From assembly GCF_008369105.1 (NCBI RefSeq), contig NZ_VINQ01000004.1, positions 62,001-126,000 of the forward strand: DNA of 64,000 nucleotides, read 5' to 3'. The translations under genes were made by a program, and so were the position numbers. Origin of the DNA: Aquicoccus porphyridii (GTDB lineage: Bacteria > Pseudomonadota > Alphaproteobacteria > Rhodobacterales > Rhodobacteraceae). Every line of letters starts with the position of its first letter. Position 1 is the first letter of the stretch. The notes under the pieces were generated by a model. It saw only the letters and a program-made list of their open reading frames with translations. It had not been told where the DNA came from and did no database searches. Shown one piece after another: positions 16,857-25,372 of the stretch.

Positions 16857-17996
16857 TTACCGCATGCCGTCCCCCAACCGTGCCAGCAACCGGTCGAGCA
16901 TCGCGTCGCATTGCGCCAACTGGTCAAGCGCGATGAACTCGTCGGGCTTGTGCCCCTGCGCCATGTCGCCCGGCCCGCAGACCACCGTTTCGATGCCGCG
17001 CGCCGCGAAATGCCCCGCCTCGGTCCCGTAGGACACCTTGGTCAGCCCTGCCCCGGGGGCGATGTCCCGCGCCAGCGTCACCGCCGGGCTGTCCGGCGCG
17101 GTGGCAAGCCCGGGATAGGCCCCGGTCTCCTCGATCTCCAGCCCGGCCCCCGGCCCGGCCTGCGCGGCGATCTCGCGCGCCGCCGCGTGCAGCCGGGCGA
17201 TGATCTCACCGGGCGGCTCCTCGGCAAGATTGCGGATTTCAAAGGCGATCTCGGCCCAATCCGGCACGATGTTGAGCGCGCGCCCCCCCTGCATCACCCC
17301 GGCATGAACCGTACTGTAGGGGATGGCGAACCCGTCATCCTGCGCACCCGTCCGCGCAAGCCGGTCCTGTTCGTCGCGCAACGCGCCAATCATCCCGGCG
17401 GCGAGATGCAGCGCATTGACGTAATCCGGCGCCTCGGCCGAATGCCCCGCCTGCCCCCGCGCCACCGCGCGCAGCGATGTCTTGCCCTTGTGGCCCAGCG
17501 CGATCTGCATCCCCGTCGGCTCGCCCACGATACAGGCCTCAGGCCGCCCCACGGTCGCGTCGATCCGCTCGAGCATCACCGGGATGCCACGACAGCCGAT
17601 CTCCTCGTCCCAGGAAAACGCCAGCTTGAGCGGGCGCGCCAGGGCCCCGGCACGCTCCGCCACGCTCAGCATCGCGGCCAGGAACCCCTTCATGTCGGTT
17701 GTCCCGCGCCCATAGACCCTGTCATCCGCACGGCGCAGCGTGAACGGGTCCGATGACCAATCCTGCCTCGCCACTGGCACCACATCGACATGACCCGACA
17801 ACATCACGCCCCCCGGCCCTTCGGGTCCGATCGCGGCGAACAGCCCCGATTTCCCCTCTCCGCCGTCGATCCGATGCACCCGCGCCCCCGCCGCACCCAG
17901 CACCCCGGCGATGTAATCCACGATCTCGCCATTGGGCATATCGGTGAGCGAGGCAAAGCCCACCAGCCGTTCGAGATGCTCCAATGTGCGGCTCAT
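16857..17996 (-). CDS. argE: ArgE-like M20 family deacylase (acetylornithine deacetylase type)
   Basis: The protein has 379 residues from the ATG at 17996, which overlaps the LysR stop (ATGA). Zinc ligands and catalytic residues of the M20/ArgE family are visible: H69-V-D71 (SGHVDVVP), D101 (GRGTTDMKG) and E131/E132 (SWDEEIGC). True ArgE releases ornithine from N-acetylornithine, but this copy is the last gene of a catabolic operon with RidA, DUF1028 and two oxygenases. A role in hydrolysing an N-acylated pathway intermediate is at least as likely. The arginine assignment comes from homology alone. Confidence 0.85.
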   Translation of the reverse strand: MSRTLEHLERLVGFASLTDMPNGEIVDYIAGVLGAAGARVHRIDGGEGKSGLFAAIGPEGPGGVMLSGHVDVVPVARQDWSSDPFTLRRADDRVYGRGTTDMKGFLAAMLSVAERAGALARPLKLAFSWDEEIGCRGIPVMLERIDATVGRPEACIVGEPTGMQIALGHKGKTSLRAVARGQAGHSAEAPDYVNALHLAAGMIGALRDEQDRLARTGAQDDGFAIPYSTVHAGVMQGGRALNIVPDWAEIAFEIRNLAEEPPGEIIARLHAAAREIAAQAGPGAGLEIEETGAYPGLATAPDSPAVTLARDIAPGAGLTKVSYGTEAGHFAARGIETVVCGPGDMAQGHKPDEFIALDQLAQCDAMLDRLLARLGDGMR

Positions 17997-18931
17997 GCGG
18001 GCGCCTCCAGCGGGGTAAGCCCCGGCACATGGCCGCCCTCGACATAGCCGCGCGCATGCTCGACAAAGGCCCGGATCGTCGGCAGGCCCGCACCCCCCCG
18101 GGCCATCACCAGCCCCAGGTTCATCATCCCCACCGACCCGGCCAGGGGCACGAAACACAGCGGCCGCCCATCGGGCGCACGGTCATTGAGCGGGCGAATA
18201 TTGACGATGCCATAGCCAAACCCGTTGGCGACAAGGCTGCGCATCACCGCCATGTCGCGGGTCCGCTCGCTGATCAGCGGCGGCGTCCCGGTCTCCTCGA
18301 AGAACGACAGGAAATAGGCCGAGGAATGCGGCAGGTCGAGCAGGATCATCGGATGCCCGGCCAGCTCCGCCGCCGTCACCTCGGCCCGGCCCGCCAGCGG
18401 GTGATCGGCGGCCATCACCGCATAGGGCCTGAGCGGCAAGAGCGGTACGAAATCGAGATCGTCGGGAATGTTCATGTCATAGCTGAGCGCCACATCCAGA
18501 TCGGCCCGCCTGAGCCCCTCGAAAATCCCCTCCTGGTCGCGCTCGTATTGCCGGATATGCACGTCAGGATAGCGCGCCTCGAACCCGCGGCGCAGCGCGG
18601 GCACGACGATCTGCGCAAACGTCAGCAGGCACCCCACCGCCAGCGGCCCGCGCACGCTGCCCGCGATCTCGCCCGCCAGCCGGTTCAGCGCCTCGGCCTC
18701 GGCCAGCACCCGCCCGGCCTGTTCCATCACCTGCCGCCCCGCCTGGGTGAGCGACAGCCCCTGCGCCCGCCGCCGCACGAACAAGGGCAGGCCCAGCGTC
18801 TCTTCAAGCTGCGCAATCGCCGACGAGATCGACGGCGACGAGACGTTCACCACCTCCGCCGCCCGCGCGATCGACCCGGCCCGGCCCACCGCCACGAAAT
18901 ATTCCAGCTGGCGCAGGGAAAACCGGTTCAT
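17993..18931 (-). CDS. LysR family transcriptional regulator inside the catabolic operon
   Basis: It is a 312-residue regulator: helix-turn-helix at 4-62 (LRQLEYFVAVGRAGSIARAA) and effector-binding domain from about 92. The effector domain shares landmarks with the C-terminal half of the flavin reductase fusion three genes upstream: DHPLA (176-180), HPMILL (193-198), a YF at 206-207, EETGTPP, and VANGFGYGIVNIRP. It overlaps the genes on both sides by ATGA, so it is co-transcribed with what it presumably controls. This is unusual for LysR proteins, which are normally divergent. Confidence 0.92.
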   Translation of the reverse strand: MNRFSLRQLEYFVAVGRAGSIARAAEVVNVSSPSISSAIAQLEETLGLPLFVRRRAQGLSLTQAGRQVMEQAGRVLAEAEALNRLAGEIAGSVRGPLAVGCLLTFAQIVVPALRRGFEARYPDVHIRQYERDQEGIFEGLRRADLDVALSYDMNIPDDLDFVPLLPLRPYAVMAADHPLAGRAEVTAAELAGHPMILLDLPHSSAYFLSFFEETGTPPLISERTRDMAVMRSLVANGFGYGIVNIRPLNDRAPDGRPLCFVPLAGSVGMMNLGLVMARGGAGLPTIRAFVEHARGYVEGGHVPGLTPLEAPA

Positions 18932-19614
18932 TCGTCCCCCGGCACCCCGTAGGACGGCGCCCGCGTGGGGTCGAGCGCGCGCATGACATAGTCGCGCAAT
19001 TGCGGCTTGTAGACCTCCCAGGCGCGCGCCACCGCCTCGACCGGGCAACCCTCGTCGATCCAGTCACAGCGCAGATCGGCCACCGGCCATGGCACGTCGT
19101 CGACGATCATCATCCCCGCCGAATGCACCGGCCCGGCCTCGCCCCCCGCCGCCAGCCCTGCGCGCATCGCCGCAATCAGCCGATCACCCAGATCACCCAG
19201 ATGCCCCTTTGCCGCCTCGAACCCCGCCACGATGGCCGCCGGAACCCCGTCATTGGCCAGGAGATTCCCGCCCGAGGCCACATCGCGCCCCTCGGCCTGC
19301 GTCCAGATGCCCAGCGAATTCGGCCCCGAATGTATCGCCACCCGCCCCTGCGCGTCGATCGCCAGAACCTGCCGATACTCGATATGGCGGCCCGAGCGCT
19401 GCACCTCGGCAATCGCCTCCTCCGCACTCATGCCCCGGCCCATCACGTCAAGCGCCAGCGGCCCCAGCCGCGGATCGGTCACGTTCTGGCTCGCCACCGC
19501 GCCCACGCCCGCGCGGGCATATGCACAACGCGCCGCCACCGCCGGCGAGGACGACGAGATCGCCACCCCGAACATCCCCGTCTCGGCACAGCGCGCCACC
19601 AGTGAAAATGTCAT
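18928..19614 (-). CDS. DUF1028 family (Ntn-hydrolase-like) protein
   Basis: The 228-residue protein begins MTFSLVARC and has the DUF1028 core AVASQNVTDPRLGPLALD, then HSGPNSLGIW and ASGGNLLANDGVP. The family has an N-terminal-nucleophile hydrolase fold and is often found beside RidA and peptidase or amidase genes; no substrate is established. Here RidA is directly upstream and an M20 deacylase two genes downstream, which fits amide-bond chemistry. Confidence 0.9.
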   Translation of the reverse strand: MTFSLVARCAETGMFGVAISSSSPAVAARCAYARAGVGAVASQNVTDPRLGPLALDVMGRGMSAEEAIAEVQRSGRHIEYRQVLAIDAQGRVAIHSGPNSLGIWTQAEGRDVASGGNLLANDGVPAAIVAGFEAAKGHLGDLGDRLIAAMRAGLAAGGEAGPVHSAGMMIVDDVPWPVADLRCDWIDEGCPVEAVARAWEVYKPQLRDYVMRALDPTRAPSYGVPGDE

Positions 19615-19625
19615 CTTCCCGCCCT

Positions 19626-19670
19626 TTCATTTGGCTTAAAATATCCCGGGGGTGTGGGGGCTGGCCCCCA
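19626..19670 (-). repeat. Hairpin repeat family 2, copy A (inside the operon)
   Basis: On the minus strand it reads a GGGGGCCAGCCCCC stem, then CACCCCCGGGATATTTTAAGCC and ATGAA (shown in parts). It aligns with 45618-45664 over its whole length. It sits between ridA and the DUF1028 gene and could attenuate transcription there. Confidence 0.7.
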
Positions 19671-19678
19671 CGAAAACC

Positions 19679-20095
19679 TCAATCCGGGATCACCGCCGTC
19701 GCGTCGATCTCGACCAGCCATTCGGGCCGCGCCAGCGCCTGCACCACCAACCCGGTCGAAACCGGATGCACGCCGCGGATATATTCGCCCATCACGCAAT
19801 ACACCGCCTCGCGGTGGCGCACGTCGGTGATATAGACCACCACCTTCACCAGGTGTTCCATGCGCCCGCCCGCCTCTTCGATCAACTGGCGGATGTTCTG
19901 CATCACCTTGTGGGTCTGCTCACCCGGATCATGGCTGTCGATGTTCTTCGCATCGTCAAGGTTCTGCGGGCATTGCCCCCGCATCCACACGGTGCGCCCG
20001 CCGCGTGTCACCACGGCCTGGCACAGGTCGTTGTCGAGCGCCTGCTCGGGATATGTGTCCTTGGTGTTGAAGCTGCGAATACGCTCATGCGTCAC
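19679..20095 (-). CDS. RidA family protein
   Basis: It is a 138-residue RidA/YjgF-like protein. The start chosen is the GTG at 20095, placed 8 nt after AGAGGAG; an ATG 36 bp further up has no site. RidA enzymes hydrolyse reactive enamine and imine intermediates of amino-acid chemistry to ketoacids and ammonia. The conserved strand VVVYITDVRHREAV and the C-terminal VSTGLVVQALARPEWLVEIDA fit the family, but the usual catalytic arginine region is replaced by STGLVV, so it may belong to a divergent Rid subgroup. It supports a nitrogenous substrate for the operon. Confidence 0.88.
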   Translation of the reverse strand: MTHERIRSFNTKDTYPEQALDNDLCQAVVTRGGRTVWMRGQCPQNLDDAKNIDSHDPGEQTHKVMQNIRQLIEEAGGRMEHLVKVVVYITDVRHREAVYCVMGEYIRGVHPVSTGLVVQALARPEWLVEIDATAVIPD

Positions 20096-20137
20096 TGTTC
20101 GGTCTCCTCTAAAGGGTGGGTGCCGCCCCACCGCGCC

Positions 20138-21313
20138 TCATTTATCGAGATGGAAGTAATCCCGGCAATAGCGGATGAACCGCGCCGCCTGCGGCCCGGG
20201 ATCGACACCGCGCCGCGTGGCCAGCATCACCCGGTTGGGCCGGGCGGGCGCGCGCAACGGCCGCGTGACCAGCAGATGCCCGTCATAACTCATCGTCGCC
20301 GCCGGGCGCGTGGACAGGAGCGCATAGCCCAGCCCCTGCCCCACCAGCCCGCGCACCATCTCGAAACTCGATGAGCGATAGGCCACGCGCGGGCGCACCC
20401 CGGCCTCTTCGAGGATCGAGGTGAAGTAATCCCCGCCCTGCGTCGCCCCCAGAAGGATCATCGGATGATCGGCCAGATCCTGTGGCGTGATCTCGGGCAG
20501 TTCGGCCAGCGGGTGATCCTGCGCCAGCAACACGTAAGGCTCCAGACAGGCCAGCTCCATCGCCTCGATTCCCTCGGGCAGCCCGGCATCGTAAAGCAGC
20601 GCCAGATCGGCCTCGCCCGCCATCACCGCCTCCTGCACGCGGCGCTGATCGCCCTCGATCAACTCGATCCGCGCCGGTTCCTCCGCCTCGGCCATGCGCC
20701 GGACGATATCGGGCAGAAGCACCGGCCCGAAACTGTGAAAACACCCGACCTTGAGCACCCGACCCTCGGCCTCCCGCCCCGCCGTCACCGTCGCGGGCGT
20801 CTCGATCCGGGTCGCCGCACCGTAACCCCGGCGCGCATAGATCAGGGGCGAGCCGCCATCGGCGATGAAGATGTCATCGACCTCGCCAAAGAAAACGTGA
20901 TGCGTGCCCACCCGGTCGGACGAAATCACGTGACAGTCGAACCCCACCAGCGGATCACGCACCCGCGGCGCGCCCGAACGCATCGGCGCCCAGTCGCAGC
21001 AATCGAACTTGTCGGCCAACTGGTCCTTGAACCGGCCCGCGAAGGCATCCGAGATATAGGCCTGGTCATCCTTGAGGATGTTCACGCAAAAGACGCCGTT
21101 GTCGATGATCTGCCGCGCCACCGGGCTTTGCTGGTGGATACAGATGAGCAGCGTGGGGCGCGGCGTATCCGCGCTCACGCTCGACATGGCCGACACTGTA
21201 ACGCCGCCACGCCCGGCGCGGCCATCGGTCGTCACCACGTTGACCGTCGCCGCCGCGTGGCTCATCCCGCCAAGGAATCTCTCGCGCAGCGCCGCTCCGG
21301 TGGCAAGCCCCAT
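20138..21313 (-). CDS. Flavin reductase fused to a LysR-type effector-binding domain
   Basis: The 391-residue protein combines two known domains in an unusual way. Residues 8-165 are an HpaC/DIM6-type flavin reductase (FLGGMSHAAATVNVVTTDG, then VTVSAMSSVSADTPRPTLLICIH and the C-terminal GTHHVFFGEVDDI, given in parts). Residues about 186-388 are a LysR substrate-binding domain with DHPLA (266-270), ADHPMILL (281-288), a YF at 296-297, LEEAG and VGQGLGYALLSTRP. No helix-turn-helix is present, so it should not bind DNA. The ATG at 21313 has AAGGGG 8 nt upstream; earlier starts at 21319 and 21322 lack spacing. It probably reduces FMN or FAD with NAD(P)H, with activity possibly tuned by a bound ligand (inference). 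Confidence 0.88.
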   Translation of the reverse strand: MGLATGAALRERFLGGMSHAAATVNVVTTDGRAGRGGVTVSAMSSVSADTPRPTLLICIHQQSPVARQIIDNGVFCVNILKDDQAYISDAFAGRFKDQLADKFDCCDWAPMRSGAPRVRDPLVGFDCHVISSDRVGTHHVFFGEVDDIFIADGGSPLIYARRGYGAATRIETPATVTAGREAEGRVLKVGCFHSFGPVLLPDIVRRMAEAEEPARIELIEGDQRRVQEAVMAGEADLALLYDAGLPEGIEAMELACLEPYVLLAQDHPLAELPEITPQDLADHPMILLGATQGGDYFTSILEEAGVRPRVAYRSSSFEMVRGLVGQGLGYALLSTRPAATMSYDGHLLVTRPLRAPARPNRVMLATRRGVDPGPQAARFIRYCRDYFHLDK

Positions 21314-21337
21314 ATCCATCACCCCTTGAACGGTCCG

Positions 21338-22471
21338 TCAGGCATCGAGTTTCGCGTGCAAATACTGCGCGAAGTCATAATTCGGACGTTCAAGGTGGCT
21401 CAGGTGGCCCGGGCTTGCAAGGCCGGATGACAGCCCCGCATAGACCTTCTCGGTACAGCCCCGGTCCTCGACATTGACCTCGTCGAGCAGGGTTTTCAGG
21501 TCGGCGAAATTCTGTTGCGCGTCCGGGTCGCCCTTGTAATCGTCCGACATCCCGCCCCCGAACCGGATATGCACCTGCCCCGGCGTGACCGGATGCAGCG
21601 AGAGATACCAGAAATACCCCGGCGTCAGCGTGATCATCAGGCCGGGATAGACCGCGATGAGATAGGTCATGCGCCGCATGTCCCCCTCCAGCCGGTCGTT
21701 GGAGGGATGCGCCATCGCGATGCGCAAACTGTCATCCTTGAGGATCGTGTGATAGTTGAACGCCGCCCGCCCCGGCGGGCACACCATCTCGTCAAGCTTC
21801 GACAAACCCCCGATCGTGCCCGCGTGACAGACCGGCAGGTGATAGCTCTCCATGAAATTCTCGGCCAGCACCTTCCAGTTGGTGTTCCAGACATGCTCCT
21901 CGTAGAACGTCTCGGTATAGTTGGTCATGTCATAGCCCGCGACCATCTCGCCCAACTCGGCAAGCTGCGCGGCCACCGGCCCGGCATCGGGGTTGAGCGT
22001 GATGAACACCCAGCCCAGCCATTCCTCGCACCGCACCTGCGGCAGCTTGTAAGCTTCCTTGCAGAACCCCGCATTGAGGCTCATCGCCGGGGCCCCGCGC
22101 AGCGTGCCGTCGAGGTTATAGGTCCAGCCGTGATAGGGGCAACTCAGCACCCGCGCATGCCCCCGCCCCTCCAGCATGGTGGACATTCGGTGCAGACACA
22201 CGTTCGACAGCGCCCGCACGTCCCCCGCGCGGTCGCGGATCACCACGACCGGCTGACCCGCCAGTTTCGCGGTGATGTAATCGCCGGGTTCTTTCAAGGC
22301 GTCCGCACGCCCCACGCAATACCATTCCCGCGCGAAGATCCGCTCGATCTCGGCCTGCATGAACGCCTCGGACGTATAGACCGACGGCGGCATCGCATGC
22401 GCCCGCTCGAACGGCTGCGCCACGTTCTCGGCCAGCTCGCGCAGGGCGTCGGGTGTGTGATCCTCTGGCAT
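21338..22471 (-). CDS. Rieske non-haem iron oxygenase, alpha subunit
   Basis: The 377-residue protein has the Rieske [2Fe-2S] ligands C92-x-H94 and C111-x2-H114 and the mononuclear iron site E204...H211...H216 (ENFMESYHLPVCH). It resembles the single-component-terminal group acting on quaternary amines (choline, betaine, carnitine or stachydrine oxygenases) more than naphthalene-type enzymes; this is from general resemblance. No [2Fe-2S] reductase is encoded nearby; the flavin reductase fusion 15 bp downstream is the only candidate donor in the operon. AAGGAG precedes the ATG by 8 nt. Confidence 0.93.
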   Translation of the reverse strand: MPEDHTPDALRELAENVAQPFERAHAMPPSVYTSEAFMQAEIERIFAREWYCVGRADALKEPGDYITAKLAGQPVVVIRDRAGDVRALSNVCLHRMSTMLEGRGHARVLSCPYHGWTYNLDGTLRGAPAMSLNAGFCKEAYKLPQVRCEEWLGWVFITLNPDAGPVAAQLAELGEMVAGYDMTNYTETFYEEHVWNTNWKVLAENFMESYHLPVCHAGTIGGLSKLDEMVCPPGRAAFNYHTILKDDSLRIAMAHPSNDRLEGDMRRMTYLIAVYPGLMITLTPGYFWYLSLHPVTPGQVHIRFGGGMSDDYKGDPDAQQNFADLKTLLDEVNVEDRGCTEKVYAGLSSGLASPGHLSHLERPNYDFAQYLHAKLDA

Positions 22472-22506
22472 CCTGTTCGCTCCTTGTGCCTTGCGATCCG
22501 TCCTGC

Positions 22507-23781
22507 TCAGGCCGATTTCACCGCCTGCGCCTCGGGCCCTTCATAGGCCATGTAATTGCGCTGAATCCCGATCTGGTCGGCGATGAACCTCGCATCGTGC
22601 CACACCCCCCAGATAAAGGACGATCCGCGCCGCGACAGCCACGGCAGCCCGAGAAAATAGACCCCCGGCTCCTTCGACACGCCGCGCTGATGCTCGGGCT
22701 GGCCGTTCGCGTCGAACGCATTGACCTGCAACCAGCCATAGTCGAGCGCAAAGCCCGTCGCCCAAAGCACCGTGCTCACCCCCGCCTCTTTCAGGTCGAG
22801 ACCGGCCAGTGGCCGGGTCATGCAGTCCGGGTCCGGCCCGATCATCCGCGCCTGCGGCTCCTCGGGCAGGTCGAGCCCGTTGCGCGCCGCATATTCGTCC
22901 GCCGCATCCAGAACCGACAGGTAATTCCTGTCGCCCCGCGCGATCGTCTCGGCTAGGTTCTGCGCGAAACTCACCTTGCCCGCCTCATAACCGTCGGTGC
23001 GCCCGACAAGCGTGATCCCCTGCGCCGCCAGCGCCCGGAAATCCACCGTGTGCCCGCCATGCGCGCCGCTCACCGAGATGGTCACATGCTCGGCGCCCGC
23101 GGGCGGCGTGGCCAGATCCCACAGGCCCAGAACCCCCAGCCACCAGCAATAGTCGCGCCCGCGATAGGCCCGGGGCGGCCGGTCATGCGGCCCGACCGAA
23201 AGGTAAACCTTGCGACCGGCCCGGGCCAGCTCGTCGGCAATCTGCACACCGGACGAGCCCGCGCCAACCACAAGAACCGCGCCCTCGGGCAACTGCCCCG
23301 GATTGCGGTAACTGGCCGAGTGAAGCTGCGTCACTCCCGCATCCTCAGGCAGGATCGCCGGGATCACCGGTTTCTGGAACGGGCCGGTCGCCGCCACCAC
23401 CCGCTCGGCCTCGATCACGCCTGCGCTGGTCTCAATGGTAAAGCCGGGGCGACCCGCGTTCCGGGTCACGCGCCTGACCTCGACACCGCAGCGGATCGGC
23501 GCCTCGATCAGCTTGGCATATTCCTCGAAATAGGACGCCACCCGCTCCTTGGGGGCGAAACCGTCGGGATCGACATCGTCGAATTCCAGCGTCGGGAACC
23601 GGTCATGCCAGGCCGGCCCGTTGGCCACCAGCGAATCCCACCGCCAGGTGCGCCAGCGTTCCGCGATCCGGTCGCGCTCAAGCACGATATGCGGCACGCC
23701 CGCGCGCCCCAGATGCTCGCTCATGGCAAGCCCGGCCTGCCCGCCCCCCACGATCAGCGTATCGGTCTTCTCAATTGCCAT
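22507..23781 (-). CDS. FAD/NAD(P)-dependent monooxygenase (flavin-containing monooxygenase type)
   Basis: The protein has 424 residues from the ATG at 23781, with AGAGGAT upstream. FAD-binding GGGQAG is at 12-17 and a second, NADP-type motif GAGSSG near 165-170. The C-terminal ATG motif (VLWATGFALDYGW) is typical of flavin-containing monooxygenases and CzcO-like proteins. These insert oxygen at nitrogen or sulfur or do Baeyer-Villiger reactions and do not need a separate reductase. It is the first gene of the operon running to 16857; the promoter must lie in 23782-23930. Confidence 0.9.
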   Translation of the reverse strand: MAIEKTDTLIVGGGQAGLAMSEHLGRAGVPHIVLERDRIAERWRTWRWDSLVANGPAWHDRFPTLEFDDVDPDGFAPKERVASYFEEYAKLIEAPIRCGVEVRRVTRNAGRPGFTIETSAGVIEAERVVAATGPFQKPVIPAILPEDAGVTQLHSASYRNPGQLPEGAVLVVGAGSSGVQIADELARAGRKVYLSVGPHDRPPRAYRGRDYCWWLGVLGLWDLATPPAGAEHVTISVSGAHGGHTVDFRALAAQGITLVGRTDGYEAGKVSFAQNLAETIARGDRNYLSVLDAADEYAARNGLDLPEEPQARMIGPDPDCMTRPLAGLDLKEAGVSTVLWATGFALDYGWLQVNAFDANGQPEHQRGVSKEPGVYFLGLPWLSRRGSSFIWGVWHDARFIADQIGIQRNYMAYEGPEAQAVKSA

Positions 23782-23907
23782 CCCGGTATCCTCTTCTGGC
23801 CGACCCCGCCTTTCACAGATCACGAAAGGGCCCGGGTCGGGGATTCGCGTTTGTGCCAGAATGCCGCACCCCGCTACTTAGGGGAAAGTAAATTTATCCA
23901 GACATAA

Positions 23908-23926
23908 GATTAGACTAAATCTAATC
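23908..23926. promoter_or_regulatory. A+T-rich dyad upstream of the catabolic operon
   Basis: GATTAGA-CTAAA-TCTAATC is a perfect 7-bp inverted repeat. Its inner part is TAGACTAAATCTA, a T-N11-A arrangement typical of LysR-family sites. It lies about 130 bp upstream of the monooxygenase start and overlaps the stop codon of thpR. Confidence 0.55.
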
Positions 23927-24454
23927 GAAGTCATACCCCGCCAAAAGCTCGTATCGCGGCCCGTCCGCCCGCAAGTCGGACCGGTAAAGCCCGAACCGCG
24001 CCGCGCGCCCCTCGACCGGCCCCACTACCGGTCCGAGACGGGCCGCCAGCCGCTCGGCATCACGCCCGCTGATCCCGCGCCCGAACCGGCTGAGCGTGAC
24101 ATGCGGGCGGAACCGCTCGCGCCCCAGCGCGATCCCCACGTCCCGCGCCGCCTGCCGCACCGCGCGCCGCGCCGCCTCAAGCCCCGGATCGGGCGCCAGC
24201 GTCGCGAACGCCAGCACCGGCTTTCGCCCCTCGAACACGTCACGCGCCGTCACCCGCAGCATCGGCGCGGCGAGCTTCAGCCCCGACAGAACGCCATGCA
24301 GGTCCTGCAACCGCGCCTCCTCCACCTCGCCCAGAAAGGCCAGCGTCAGGTGCAGGTTCTCCTCGGGCACATGCCGCCCCGGCAGGCCGACCTGCATGGC
24401 CACCAAGGCTTCGCGCATCTCCCCGGGCATCTCGACGGCCACGAAACTTCGCAT
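23921..24454 (-). CDS. thpR: RNA 2',3'-cyclic phosphodiesterase (ThpR/LigT)
   Basis: The 177-residue protein has the two HxT motifs of the 2H phosphoesterase family, H35-L-T (NLHLTLAF) and H117-V-T (RPHVTLSRF). It opens 2',3'-cyclic phosphate ends of RNA. The start at 24454 (MRSFVAVEMP) matches the family N-terminus; the frame is open 25 codons further. It is downstream of a conserved hypothetical gene on the same strand. Confidence 0.92.
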   Translation of the reverse strand: MRSFVAVEMPGEMREALVAMQVGLPGRHVPEENLHLTLAFLGEVEEARLQDLHGVLSGLKLAAPMLRVTARDVFEGRKPVLAFATLAPDPGLEAARRAVRQAARDVGIALGRERFRPHVTLSRFGRGISGRDAERLAARLGPVVGPVEGRAARFGLYRSDLRADGPRYELLAGYDFD

Positions 24455-24535
24455 CGCCCCTGCTCTTTCTTGGTAAAAATACTCAATATCCCGCTCACAT
24501 CCGGGCACAGCGCCGCAATGATCGCCCAAGGGCGC

Positions 24536-25177
24536 TCACTCCGCCCCCGTCGATCCCGCATTCATCCGCGCCGCCAGCCGCAGCGACAACGCCATGCCGT
24601 CCCGCTCCGCCACCGGCAACAGCGGATCATACCCCGCCGCGACCAGGCCCGCGATCTCGGGGCGCAGCACCACCTGCCCGCCCGGCAAGCGCGCCAGCGG
24701 CGAAATCTCGCCAAAGGCCCGCGTGCCCCACAACAGGATCACCTGCACCGCCTGCGCCAGCGCCAGATCCTCGGCCGCCATTTCCGACAGGCTCTCATCC
24801 ATCCGCAAGAATACGAAGGCGGCCTTGATCGCGCCGTTGTCCTCGAAGCGGAAGAACCGGTATTGATTGGCCCCCTCGCGCTCGAGCCGCGCCACGGTTT
24901 CATCGAAACCCGGCACCATCCGGGCCAGCCCGTCCAGCGCGGCCAACTCGTCCCAGTCGCGCACGAAAAACAGCATGAGGTTGCTGCCCAGTTCCGGGTC
25001 GGTCTCGGCCATCTTGTGACCGGCCAGCGCCACCACCGCCTCGATCGCGCCCTTGATGACCGAAAGCGTCCGGTCATCCACGCCGAAGACCACCGGCACG
25101 ATCGGGCGCTCCCAGCGGGCAAAACGAAATTCCCCGTCGGGGGATGTGAAATGCCGTTCGATCTCCTCTGGACTCAT
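24536..25177 (-). CDS. Conserved hypothetical protein
   Basis: The 213-residue protein is soluble with no signal peptide or membrane segment. I do not recognise a named domain. It is acidic to neutral with the pattern FGVDDRTLSVIKGAIEAVVALAG and a C-terminal LPGGQVVLRPEIAGLVAAGYDPLLPVAERDG (partly quoted). The ATG at 25177 is chosen because AGGAGG lies 8 nt upstream; ATG 25195 lacks a site. The frame upstream runs through repeat copy 2 and should not be annotated as protein. Long even codon usage like its neighbours supports a real gene. Confidence 0.75.
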   Translation of the reverse strand: MSPEEIERHFTSPDGEFRFARWERPIVPVVFGVDDRTLSVIKGAIEAVVALAGHKMAETDPELGSNLMLFFVRDWDELAALDGLARMVPGFDETVARLEREGANQYRFFRFEDNGAIKAAFVFLRMDESLSEMAAEDLALAQAVQVILLWGTRAFGEISPLARLPGGQVVLRPEIAGLVAAGYDPLLPVAERDGMALSLRLAARMNAGSTGAE

Positions 25178-25252
25178 CGCGTGGGCCTCCTGCATCGCAT
25201 CGCCCCGGTGATGCCCGAGCCGGGGATTTTCTTCAACCCGGGCGGCGCAAAG

Positions 25253-25361
25253 GTTAACGTCCGAATCGCCCCGCGCGGGCGTTTTCCCCGGCAGCCGGGC
25301 AGCAGCCGGATGGCAGCCGGAAGTCACCCCCCGGATTCTGCGCTTTTCGACCCCGGTTAAC
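25253..25361 (+). repeat. Copy 2 of the ~110-bp GTTAAC-bounded dispersed element
   Basis: GTTAAC to GTTAAC is 109 bp, the same span as copy 1. The core 25287-25332 has the three CAGCCGG units and GTCACCCCCC. It lies between ruvB (same-strand, upstream) and the hypothetical gene, so it would be transcribed if ruvB reads through. Confidence 0.8.
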
Positions 25362-25372
25362 GGGGCGTGCGC

